A DNA stretch of 64,000 bases from Adineta steineri (taxonomy: Eukaryota; Rotifera; Eurotatoria; Adinetida; Adinetidae), in NCBI GenBank assembly GCA_905250115.1, contig CAJNOI010000126.1, forward strand, positions 226,018-290,017. The letters are read 5' to 3'. The notes under the pieces were generated by a model. The model saw only the letters and a program-made list of their open reading frames with translations. It searched no databases and was not told the DNA's origin. The translations under genes were made by a program, and so were the position numbers. Shown one piece after another: positions 53,267 through 64,000 of the stretch. Position 1 is the first letter of the stretch. Each line of letters opens with the position of its first letter.

Positions 53267-54759
53267 ATCTTTGTATCGCAGAAAAATATTTCCTGTTATT
53301 GTGTTGACTAATCATCTAGTGTTTTCTTTGTTTGTATATACATGAAAAGTGCTTATAATCATATGAATTTCATACATTCCATTGTGTTCTTTTTTTTTGA
53401 TTTCTGTGCAATTTAACATTTATTGCTACCGCTGCTGCTGCTGAATGCTAACAATTCCTTTTTTTTAAATATAATGCTTATTTGCTTTTCTACTTGTAAT
53501 CTCAGTTATTAATGAATAAACGCATTCCAGTGCTTCTTTTTTACTGCACCATTAGAATATATGTTGATTTAAGTATTTTTCGACTGGAATAAATTATACT
53601 ATTACTTATATTTCATTCGAGTTAGTATCGATGTTCTAATGCATATTTTGAACATATTAAATCAAATACTTTGTTATAGGAACTGCACAGAGATAGTTAA
53701 CAAAAAAACGTTTAGTGTTGGAAAATATTACAGAAAAATGGAATTGATCTGAGATCAATTTTTGAGAAGGGAAGATCTTTAATCTTTTCATGAACGTTTT
53801 ATAGTGAAAATAATTGATTTTGAAACTGTCTGTGAAAATGATTTAATAGCAAATAATCAATTTTTGAATCTTGCATTGCATTTGAAAATTCACAATTATT
53901 TTTGCTATTGTCTTTCTATATAATTTCATATACCACTGACGTTGGATTCATTACTGATGACTGGAAAAGATGTACTGCAAATTATATTATTCATTTTTTT
54001 GCAACCGGTACCTATCATACAATCTTCTATTTCTAGTATGCTTATTTTCCCTAGAGCCTATTGTCTATATTCGAACGGTTTCATACATTTTATAAATATT
54101 TATCTACAACTCATTATATGCCTCACTGGTTTTAATAAAGCTAAAATAGAATGCACTATAAATTCAAATAAATTATTAATTATGATTAATAATTCTATTG
54201 TTTTATAGCCCTAATAATTTTTGTCTATAGAATCCATAGCGAGTACTATTAAAAGTTATGTATAAATAAAAGTGCTCTCAAAGTGCATTATTTTTTCAGG
54301 TTTCTTTTAAGAACATTAATTATTTTATATGCGTACATTCTAATTTTACTTTTACGAGATATACTCAATGAGTGTGAATAGATAAATCTAAACAGCATTA
54401 GAATTGTTTCTTCTTATACATGTATATTCCGTTTTAACATTATTTATTTCTGAATAACAGTTCTAGAAATTACAGGTATTGAAACACTAATAGCCCCACT
54501 TATTATTGTTGTTTGTCTGGAAAATATTGTCATGTATTGAAGTACTTATTATAGTTGTATATTGAATGACATTAGTGAATATATAAACTTGACTTTTCTA
54601 AGTACGATATAATGAATCCTGTCTGGTCTAGTAAATATTCTAAATATCATTAAATGGAAACAATTAAATGAAAACTTTTAGATAAGTAAAAAAAGGAAAA
54701 GCGCTTTTGTTTATTATTATTGTTTCTTCCTTTCACTTGATTTTTTTTTCAAAAGTTTT
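53267..54759. other. Intergenic, no gene seen
   Basis: 1.5 kb with the MAGUK 3' UTR at its start. A short CTG-type run is at about 53430-53445. The open stretch at 53942-54208 has no coding features. Confidence 0.6.
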
Positions 54760-55242
54760 ATGAATAATTTATGGCTTCGAAATACATCAATTTCACCTAC
54801 ATTTGATCATCATATTGAAAATTCTCAGATAAATGAAACACCAATAAATCATTCAGAATGTCCATCATATACATTAGGATTTGGTCATTTATTCTCTGGC
54901 AATCTACAGTATTATCCATCTTTTCCTTATGAGTTAAGTTCATTTGAAGTACCTAAATGTAATTCCAATTTAAACTACAATATAGAACAAATGAATAATA
55001 TCCAATCACAACAAGATTGTATTATTAATCAAAAAGTTAATGAAGCAATGGAAACTATTCGTAATACAATAAAAAATATTGAACAGCAACATAATTATTC
55101 TATATCATGTATACCGTATCAGTATAATCCAATAGTGAATAATTATTCTCAGAGTAATATCACGAAAGCAGCTGCACTTCTTGAACGAGCAGCGCATGCA
55201 ATGTCAACTGTTGCCAATACACAAAGTCAATTTCGATCATGA
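54760..55242 (+). CDS. Orphan Asn/Gln-rich protein, single exon
   Basis: 160 residues from an ATG at 54760. It is rich in Asn, Gln, Ser, Tyr and Pro and has no signal peptide or membrane helix. Residues ~80-110 (QKVNEAMETIRNTIKNIEQQ) and ~136-155 (KAAALLERAAHAMSTV) look helical and amphipathic; the rest looks disordered. Codon use resembles the real genes here, and the frame is much longer than chance open stretches in the AT-rich flanks. No family is recognised. It is followed 254 bp later by the tail of a gene on the opposite strand. It could also be the last exon of a longer gene, though no upstream exon was found. Confidence 0.5.
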   Translation: MNNLWLRNTSISPTFDHHIENSQINETPINHSECPSYTLGFGHLFSGNLQYYPSFPYELSSFEVPKCNSNLNYNIEQMNNIQSQQDCIINQKVNEAMETIRNTIKNIEQQHNYSISCIPYQYNPIVNNYSQSNITKAAALLERAAHAMSTVANTQSQFRS

Positions 55243-55496
55243 AAATCTAAATAGAATAACTAATAATCTTCTTGTTTCTAGTTTTGTATATAATAAACAA
55301 AATTATTTTTATATTCTTTTATTACATTTATATTGAATATAAGATACTAATTTTAATGAAAATTTCTATTTTTAAACATACTTTTATTTTAATTAAATTA
55401 CATGAAGAAAAAAAAATATTATTACAGCATTTTTCGAAGATATTCTTGTCGCTTGTAAATAATTCCTTTTTTGAAAAAAAGAATGTTCGAAATAAT

Positions 55497-57148
55497 TTAA
55501 CTGTCCCAAGCTGGTCGTGCTGTAAATAATTGATGAGATTGATTTGTATTATCATTCGTAATTGGCATTGGAATAGCTGTCCATGGTGTAATAGATGTAG
55601 TACTCGTTGTTGTTACTTCTAATGATCCTGTTGATCTATCTCGTGGTGATTGTCGAGCTTCATTAACACTACTACCACTGCTAACATTATCACCACTTAC
55701 ATGACTTGTACCAAAATCTATTGGCATTATTTTTCGATCTAATTGTTTTAAATAATCTTGAAATCGTTTATCCATTGTTGGAAATTGTTGTTGTTTCTTT
55801 GGTAATATAGGAAATAAACGATGTACTGTATGCATTGCTTCAGTTAATGTTAATTGATTATTACTTAACATTAAATATTGTATAGCAATAACAGCTAATG
55901 GTGAATTAGGTGTTAATTCAAAACCATATATAAGTACACGTTTTCCTTCTTGTTGTGCTCTCGATATAAAACGATTCACAGCTGAAAATAGTTGCCCTAA
56001 TTGTGTTCGACTTAATTCTCGAACTTTACTGTTACTTAATTGATTTGAATCTAATGATGATGATGATGACGAAGAAGATGTAAAGAATGGTTGATCAAAT
56101 TCAAGTGTTAATGTGCAACGTGAATGTGTATGGCCACAGTGACATGGAAGACGAGCACCTACATTTGCTTTACGTGCTAATTCATCGGGTCTCATATTCG
56201 ATGCATCAATAATATATTCAATATATAATTTACATAATTGTCTTTCATTTTGTAATGCACGTATTGAACCTAATAAAATATCATCAGTAAGAGCAACAAG
56301 TGGAACTGTTGGTGATGCTGGATCGCCCATAGCTAATGTTTGTCCTACTAGAGATTGTGGGCGTTTTTTATTATCGCGTCGTATTTGCGGACGGAAATCT
56401 GTTCCTAAATTAAATATTATATTATTAAAAAAAAGAAAAGTATATTTTTAAATTACGGAGAAATTCGGAAGTTGTTGTAAATACAGGTGGTGCTGGTTGA
56501 GGAGTAAATGATGATGAAACAGGTGATTGTGCTGATGGTTTTGAACGTATTAATGTTGGAGATATTGATGGACATGATGGATTTCGTCGTGGAATAGATG
56601 TTACTGAAGTTTCTGGTGAATCAATATCCCATTTGTTATCGTATGCCGATGATTTCAAAGGTAATGAAACAGCTGTTGTTGGTCGATTAAATGGTACAGG
56701 CATTGAATTAGAATCAGTGCTCATACGACTTAGATGTTTTTGATGAAGAGAATTTTTATGATGATGGTGATGATGATGATGATGCCCAACTGCTGATGTA
56801 TGTCGACGACGAGTACTTGATGATGAATGATGATTAAAACGATCTGTTAAAGTTTGTTTTCTTCGTCGAGATTTTAAATCATTATTATCATCATCATCGT
56901 CATTAGATGAAGATGTTGTTAAAACATCTTGTACATTTAAATCACTTGTTGATGCGCCTTCAATACGCACTGTTACGGTTGATGGATCAGCCACTGTAGA
57001 TGATGCCGAGCTAAATATATATATATTGAATATTATTTAATTTTTTCTTTTTCTATCTACTAGATTGAAATGTATTTTCATAATTTTCTTTTTCTCTTAT
57101 CTTTTTTTTAACTCACCTTGGGGAACGTCGAATCACACTGTGCGTCAT
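55497..57148 (-). CDS. Dual-specificity-phosphatase-like pseudophosphatase
   Basis: Three exons read on the minus strand (57117-57148, 56457-57010, 55497-56404) give 497 residues. The N-terminal ~220 residues are Ser/Thr-rich and disordered, with an acidic run and a nine-His tract (HHHHHHHHHK). The C-terminal part has the outline of a DUSP domain: an 'FSAVNRFISRAQQEGKRVLI' helix and strand, then 'SPLAVIAIQYLMLSNNQLTL' and 'TEAMHTVHRLFPILP', which match the VLVHC-x5-R-SxxxxxAYLM...EA...V...RP run of DUSPs. The catalytic HCxxGxxR loop is replaced by 'YGFELTPNS', so both Cys and Arg are missing. An earlier 'CHCGHTHSRC' cluster could bind metal. Inferred: an inactive phosphatase fold used for binding, like STYX proteins. 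The exact family is not known to me. The C-tail is again Ser/Thr-rich. Confidence 0.6.
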
Positions 57149-58470
57149 TTTCTTAACTTTAAGATCGCATTTCTTCAGGCTATAACAGAAGTAAATCAAA
57201 AAAGAAAAAGATCAATACACGCAGTCTTAAACAATTAGACTGATTAACAATAATAGTACATCAATGACGCATATAAAGTTGCACTGCAACTACGTTTACA
57301 GTTGATGCACTACTGTTGCTAGAAGGATAAAAGAAAAAGGAGTCGTATTCTAGAAGAAAATATAATCAAAATTGTTGTATAATGACGAGACTTTTTTCAT
57401 ATCTTTATATAAAAAAAACGAGAAAGAATAAAGAAAAAAGAGGAAGAGATTTCTTTCTTTTTTTACCTTTGACGCTTTTGTGTGTGTGTGTGTATGTGTG
57501 ACACGATCCATCGTATTTCCTTGAGCTGTTGCTTTTCACTAACATAGTTCATCTTATCTACTTTTTTCTTTTTTTTCTTCTTCTTCCTTTTTTACTTTCT
57601 AATTTGCATGTCAGTCTATGAATTAGAATTCTCATCACTCGAGGATGACAAACACTACCAAAGATATAACTGTTTCACAACAACATACATATTAAAGTTT
57701 TGATGCATTTATTATAACATAAGATTATTATTTTCCGTTCTTACTTGAAAACAGGAAAAAACATGTTATCATACATAAGTTTTCAAGACAAAAGATTACT
57801 CATGTATTTCGATAGATCTATTATATATCAATGTTCGAAATAGACAAATGATTTTATATAGAAAATAGAAACCAATTATTAGTAGTTTTGTTAAGTCAAT
57901 AAATACAAAAATATGAACGCTTGAAGCCTTAAGAAGTTCTTAAATTTATTTCATATAATCAAATTATATTCTAAGTAATATTTCAGATGTCATTTTATGA
58001 ATAAAAAATGACTTGTAAATTAATTTTTTTTTCAGTGAAACACGGCCGTTTCTTTTTTAAAAGAATTATATACTTCATGGACGAATAGATATGACTTGAA
58101 GGAATGTTAGTAACTGTAATTAAAATCTCTGAGAATAGACTGATAAACTTTTTTTTCTAATTAATTTTTAGTTTATATTTATTTAGCTCAATATAATTTT
58201 TCCGAGGATAAAGTCAGTTAGCATTTCCGTATAATTAAATTCAAGTGATATTTGATCATTTATATATAGATATAGGAAATAATCAAAGAACTGCATCTGT
58301 CTGCATTAAAATCTCAAGTCATTAAATATTCTGTTGTTTATTCAAATAAAAAATCTTTTTGTTTTTGTTTTTCTTTTAATAAATAACTATATGTATATAT
58401 TCAATAAATGTATTGTTAAAAAAGGAATGTTTTAATAAATGTATATATAAAAAAAAGGAATAAAATAGAA
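57149..58470. other. Intergenic with TG microsatellite
   Basis: 1.3 kb upstream of the pseudophosphatase gene and downstream of the multi-pass membrane gene. (TG)n lies at about 57479-57500 and T/C-rich runs at 57560-57600. No gene is seen. Confidence 0.65.
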
Positions 58471-59811
58471 TTAGTCTTTTCCTTGAAGAATAGCATGACG
58501 ATAATTATTTTTACTTGAATTTGTTAATGATCTCCATGTTGTACCTGAATAACGAAAAAATGCTAAGACTAAATGAAGACATACGACAAATGATAATAAA
58601 GCAGTTGATAAATAAAATGATATATGAAGTAGATAACTTGATTGTTGATCTTGATGTTGCCAATAACTAAATGTTAATAAAACAAGAAATATCCAACCAG
58701 CAATAACATGACACATTGCATTAAAAAAGAAACATGACATTAATATAATATAAACTATTGTTATTAGACACATTATAGCAATAAAACATACACCGATAAT
58801 ATCTAATGTTGATTCATTTATATGATACAATGATTTTGTTGATAATAATGATTTACAAGTATATAAAGATGAATAACCAATTAATGCGATTTGCCATGCT
58901 AACATTACACTAAGACCGTTATGAACAAATATTCTTATTGACCATATATCACCAAATCTAAAAACAAATTGTTTTTTTTTCGGAAAAGCCTTTTAGAAAA
59001 ATATTTTCATACAAATGACATGTAGATAATTCACGTTCATAATTATGAAGATGAATTATGGATGTTACAAGACAGAATGTTAATGCCATTGCACCCAAAA
59101 TTGTATAAATAATTGCAAGCTAAAGCAAAACAAAAAAAAGGCGTTAAATCAAATAAGAATTTAAATAAATACGTACGACATTGGATTGATGTTGAATAAG
59201 AAATAGAAATAAAAGATGTGACCAACAAGCAAGACTAAACGTTAATAATTGCATTTGAGGTACTGGACGAGGATATTTATATAAATAATCACTATCACCA
59301 CCGCCACCATTTCGACGACATAATGTTGTTACAGCATAGAGTAACCAAGGAACCTAAATGAAATTTTGAAACTTAAATAATAACAAACGAAATCATTTCT
59401 ACATACTTGTAAACCATAGACAGTCATCCAAATTGGTGCAATCCAACTTTTAGGTGGTACTAATGGATCAGTGCGTGCATGAAAATGATGAAGTATATGA
59501 CCGAAAACTATAGAAAGTTTTGCTAATCCCTTCCAAGAAAGATATAAACTTATAATATTACCTTGACTATCGAAGAAAAGATCACCGATGATTAATGTTA
59601 ATGCAAGAATATATGAAACAAGAGCAATAATAAGACCAATTGTTTTGCCACATGCATGTCGTTGTTTGGTTCTATGAAATACAGGTATGATACTTCATTT
59701 GTATGATAAAATGAATAGATTCCGAAAATGAAATACATACTTATCAATTGCAGTATGCATAGCCGGACTATCTCCAAAAGCCGTTGGACGAGAGAACAAA
59801 CTCGACGACAT
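58471..59811 (-). CDS. Orphan multi-pass membrane protein
   Basis: About five exons on the minus strand. Exon 1 starts at ATG 59811 (MSSSLFSRPTAFGDSPAMHT). The next encodes 'KTIGLIIALVSYILALTLII' and 'WKGLAKLSIVFGHILHHFHA', then 'SWIAPIWMTVYGLQ', 'VPWLLYAVTTLCRRNGGGGD', 'LLTFSLACWSHLLFLFLI' and 'LAIIYTILGAMALTFCLVTS'. The last exon (58471-~58950) has four more helices and ends 'TNSSKNNYRHAILQGKD'. I count about nine hydrophobic segments in ~350 residues. The His-rich loop HILHHFHAR and the paired His in IIHLHNYE are notable but do not assign a family. I do not recognise it. Transporter, receptor or scaffold all remain possible. Confidence 0.75.
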
Positions 59812-60783
59812 GATTAGATTGTAAATATAGAAGAAGATGAACAAAAGTCAATGTTGTTATTCTTCTTCTCTATGATCATATAACATACATAAGATGATAT
59901 TTATCAAAGTAGTGACGGTATGTATCTGTTTAAAATAAACACGTTTGAATGATATTTTTTCTTCTTCTTCTTCTTCTTCTTCCTTTCTGATTGGATATGT
60001 TACTGAAATAGTTATATAAGATCGTCTATTGTTTATAGTTATGAAAAAAAGAAGAAGACAAGTTCGGTCAGTAAGTACTATGGAATGAATATTCTATTAA
60101 CGGCATAATACTATAAAATATTGAATATCTTACTGATTTTTTATCTAATATAAGATTAGATTCAATGCAATAGTAAACATATCATTTATTATTTTATAGA
60201 TACCTGGTGAGTTATGATATTCCCTGGATTATGATGATAGCAAATGTCATTTTTTTACTGATAAATGACTAATTAATCGATATTACCGATATCATAGAGT
60301 TATTGTTTTTCGAGAAAATTAAATTAAGAAAAACTGAATTTATTTTTCTATAATCTAAAGGTAGTGAGCCAAAGCATCCTTCCAACTTAATATATATTTT
60401 GTTTTGCTGAAGATTAGGACAAATAAGACGAAAAAGAATACACTGGTGCGTGCGTGTATAAAGATAGAAGAAAACAGAAAATTTGTAGTCATTCAAATGA
60501 AATTATAGGTACGAATCATACATTATTACATAAATTCATTTGACAGACACGCACAAATGAAACAAAATTCTACTACACAAGACGAAAACAAAAGAAGAAA
60601 AAGAGAAAGTGCACAAAACTTGGCGCTCTTTCGATTGCACACACGTATGCCTTATATCCACACCTCGATGGATATACTAGAAAAAAAAGAGAGTGAATAT
60701 AGGAAGTAAAATTAATGTATATGTATGTATGTATATATGTATATATATATATGCGCGTGTGTCAATGATTTTTAAATTGAAGT
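59812..60783. other. Intergenic with TTC and TATG repeats
   Basis: Nearly 1 kb. (TTC)n lies at about 59960-59982, just upstream of the membrane-protein start, and a TATG/TA run at about 60717-60750. It carries the 3' UTR of the NDRG gene. No gene. Confidence 0.65.
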
Positions 60784-63732
60784 TTATGAAGGAAATTTGG
60801 GCGGTGAACCGACTATTGCTGGTGAAGTTGTGCCAGGTGATGTTGTAAGTACAGAACTACGTCGTGGACGATCAGCATCTTCCATAGACATTGCACGAGA
60901 CAAACGTCCTAAACCAACTAAACCTGCTTCCATTGGTAAACCAGATACTAAATAAAGAAGAAAAGCTTGAATATATGTTTATAAAAACTAATAAATATAT
61001 ACATACATAAACCAATGCCTTGTAAAAAGAATTGCATTGATTTAGCCAAAACATCAGGCTAATTGAAAAGAAGAATTTAATAAAGAAATTTAATTTAATT
61101 TATCATCTTACTGCTTCACCAAGAACATCACCAACATTATCAGCGATAAGTAATGGTGAATTAACCATTTTTTGAGGATTATTACGTGCTTCACGAAGTC
61201 GTTCATAAAATTTTTCAGTTGTATTTATTACAGAACTTTTCTTTCCAACAGCTACAAGACAATCAACTCTATAAATAAAAAATTAATCCTTATATCATAG
61301 TATTCAAAATATTGTAAAATCGATTTGATATAGTAGATAAAATTTATAGAACCTCTCAGATATGTTAGTTTAACGGGAACTCTGATACTCTCTGTCCTAT
61401 TTGTAAAATATATTTAATATTATCTATTTCAATCCATAAAATTATAAACTGCATATAGTTGTTTCTATGTAAATATCATTTAGATTGAATAACTTACGTT
61501 AATTTGTCTAATTTATCAACAAGATTAGTTCGACTAGAAATATAAAAGAAAATTTTAACAAATCAAACTAATTTTTCTTTTTCTTACTTCAAAAAAGCAT
61601 CCATAAAAAGTGCCAAATTTTTAGCTGTTCGTTTTTGGTAAAGTTTTTCCGAAAATTCACGAATATTTGCTTCAAGTAATTGTGAATCACCATAACCCTA
61701 GATAATAAATAGAATTCTTTTCTTTATTTCTTTTCTATAACATCGAAAGAGTAACGTATTAAATAACATTCATGCAGCCAATGTGAAACATGTTAGTATT
61801 GTAAAGAAAAATTGTAAAAACCTAATTAAATACCTTTGTACTTTTTGAATGTGTCGAAAGCATAGTTTTCTGCAAAATTTGATCTCATATACATATTCAT
61901 TCAGGCATACAAAATAATGACAATAATGCAAAAAGAAAAGAGAAGAATAGGGACATGGTAAACTTCTCATGCTAAGGATAAAAATATTCTTTTCGAAATC
62001 AAATAATAAATCACACCTTGTTCTTGTTCGGATCGTCGCTAGACTATAAAAGCAAATAAAATCTAATTGAATTATCTAGGCATACTTTAAATGACATATT
62101 TCAATCGATCTTCTATATATAACTGAGGGAAATGCAAGTATTTGACAAACAATAGAGAATATCGAATAACTATTAAATAATTCATACAAAAAATCACACT
62201 TACTTTTGCTGCATCCTAAAATAAATAAACAAATAAAAATAGATTTAATTTTTAATAAACTAAATAACATACACGTCCAAATCGATGCCAAATAAGATAA
62301 GCTTCAGCATCAGGATTCATTCCTTTATGGATTAATTTCCAGTTATTAAGTTTATCCTTCATCATTTCCATAAAACCAGCAGTTGTACCAGTTGGATGTA
62401 CAAGCACGAGACCATGTACACGTGATGGATATTCAATAGCAAAACGAGAAGCAATATTAGCTCCTGCACCTTCACCAAATATAACTGTTTGTGGAATATT
62501 TAAGTGATCAACAATATTTATTAATTCACTAGCTATATCATCTAACGATGGATATTTCCTTTAAAGACAAAAAAATAATAAAATGTTTTTTTTATTTTTC
62601 ATTTTCTATTAAATTTTTACTCGATAGTTAAAGGAGTAGCATCATCTTCTTGACCGGGTAAATCAACATGTACCCAAACAATTCGTTGTTTACTATAAAA
62701 ATAAGATCTAATTCAATTCTTACAATTTTCAAAAAAAAATACATACAGAGCACGCATTTCAGGTTGAGAAACAAATTCAGTAAAAACTGAATCTAAATTT
62801 TTCAAAAATAGAAATTAATTTTTTTGTAGAAAATTCAATCTAATTATTCACTTACGACTACAACCAATATCATGGATAGTCATAACATAACATTTCGAAT
62901 TGGTACCAGTATCATCCTAATCAAAAAGTATTTATTAACAACTTTTACACGCCATTAATTCTTACTTGGACCCATGCAGTATAATCAAGGCCAAGTTTAT
63001 TTGATCGAATGACATATTTCTAAATAAAATATTCATATAAATATTTTGAAATTGAAATAGAATTAAATTAGTTAGTTAATATGAGCAGCAAAGTCTTTTT
63101 TTATCTAAACTTACGGGATGACCTTGAGCCTATATTTGAAATAAATGAAAACATTTAATTCATAAAACAAATTATATGTATATATTTATATCCATCCTTG
63201 TAATTCATTTTATTGCACAGTTCATTGAAAAATCTAGATTAAGTTTATTCTTTTTCTTATCTGTTTTGTACATGATCTTAGTCTTAACCAGTTTTTTTGC
63301 CTTCTTGTCCAAGGACGAATGTAAATATGAGAGAATGGAGAAAGAATTGGCAAATTACATTTCTAAAGCTTAGATTTAATGCGACAAAAAAAATGTAGGC
63401 TAATATTTGTATATACAGACGACGACTACGACATATGTTTGTTGTTTATCACCTAAAAATATCAGTGATATGCTTTCTTTGTCTGTTCTTTATTTACTAC
63501 AATGTCTAATGTTAGGTACACTATGGGATATGTTATGAAAGTTATATATATATGTGCTTATAGCACAATGTAAAGTGTTCATTTATACTAACTATATATA
63601 TATATACTTTTAAATGTAATCAAGCGTAGAAATAAAAAAAGAAAATAATATTGAATGGTCTTAATAACTCACTTGATTTTGTTGAACTGTTCCAAGTTTT
63701 TCAAGTAATCCTGCTCGTTCTGTTTCATCCAT
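60784..63732 (-). CDS. NDRG family protein (alpha/beta-hydrolase fold, non-catalytic)
   Basis: About fourteen exons on the minus strand from ATG 63732 (MDETERAGLLEKLGTVQQNQ). A 15-nt microexon (AQGHP) and 'KYVIRSNKLGLDYTAWVQ' follow. Then come 'MTIHDIGCSHSVF' (family HDxGxNH region), 'HVDLPGQEDDA', 'YPSLDDIASELINIVDHL' and 'IFGEGAGANIASRFAIEYPS', where the nucleophile elbow lacks Ser as in all NDRGs, and then 'GLVLVHPTGTTAGFMEMMKD'. The cap region holds three tiny in-frame exons (62204-62215, 62017-62043, 61834-61869). The end has 'SMQFFLQGIG' and a Ser/Arg-rich tail 'GRLSRAMSMEDADRPRRSSV', like the phosphorylated NDRG tail. Known: stress- and differentiation-responsive cytoplasmic proteins; no enzyme activity established. 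A ~550-bp intron follows exon 1. Confidence 0.93.
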
Positions 63733-64000
63733 TTTGTTTTATTATAAAATTGAAATCTGAGTTCAAATATTTCTTTCTTATATAAAATAATAGATCAAAT
63801 TAATAGTCTCTTTTTTTTTCTTTTCTTAATCCAAACTATATGTATTTGTTAACTTAAGCGAAAAGAAATGAGCGAACACACACACACACATACAGATATA
63901 TATATAAATATACATGTAGATGGAGAGAAGCAGAGAGAGAGAGAGAAATATATATATATATGAATGCAAGTTAACGAACGTTTGTGATTAAAATCGGGCT
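63733..64000. other. 5' flank of the NDRG gene with simple repeats
   Basis: Contains (AC)n at about 63877-63890, TA runs and (GA)n at about 63933-63946. It is the presumed promoter side of the NDRG gene; no core element was recognised. Continues beyond the window. Confidence 0.6.

Overview
The window is animal nuclear DNA. It is strongly AT-rich (clearly under one third G+C by eye), the genes are split by many very short GT-AG introns (mostly 45-70 bp), and all recognisable products are metazoan. The gene set (TIR-domain proteins, polycystin-like channel, GT10 fucosyltransferase, divergent GPCR), the compact genes and the codon bias fit a rotifer, most likely a bdelloid. That taxonomic call is inference; no species marker is present.

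Layout. 1-537: decayed copy of part of the next gene. 1768-4754 (+): ARM-like/TIR/SAM-like protein, a permuted SARM1-type architecture. 4993-7397 (-): WDR1/AIP1, the cofilin-assisting actin disassembly factor. 7795-10130 (-): type II phosphatidylinositol 4-kinase. 12453-18507 (+): sedolisin of tripeptidyl-peptidase 1 type with two introns of about 2 kb, one holding a long imperfect palindrome. 18508-23528: 5 kb with no supportable gene. 23529-25847 (+): divergent class A-like GPCR. 26601-28582 (-): short polycystin-family channel, with a 565-bp inverted-repeat (MITE-like) element directly upstream of its start. 32477-35736 (-): alpha-1,3-fucosyltransferase. 38780-38879: assembly gap beside a ~379-bp tandem (satellite-like) repeat. 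39681-44174 (-): anoctamin whose last membrane helices are missing toward the gap. 45730-46050 and 48033-48359 (+): paralogous small single-pass membrane proteins with PPPY motifs. 49940-53266 (+): p55-type MAGUK (L27-PDZ-SH3-GUK). 54760-55242 (+): orphan N/Q-rich ORF. 55497-57148 (-): DUSP-like pseudophosphatase. 58471-59811 (-): orphan multi-pass membrane protein. 60784-63732 (-): NDRG family protein with a run of in-frame microexons.

The genes do not form one pathway. They are a typical animal mix of signalling, membrane traffic, actin turnover, lysosomal proteolysis and glycosylation. The accessory interest lies in the TIR protein and its decayed neighbour, three inverted-repeat structures, the satellite/gap that cuts the anoctamin, the microexon cluster, and several lineage-restricted proteins. 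Exon boundaries were read by hand from GT-AG signals and reading frame. Boundaries quoted to the base were checked for frame; those given with 'about' were not.
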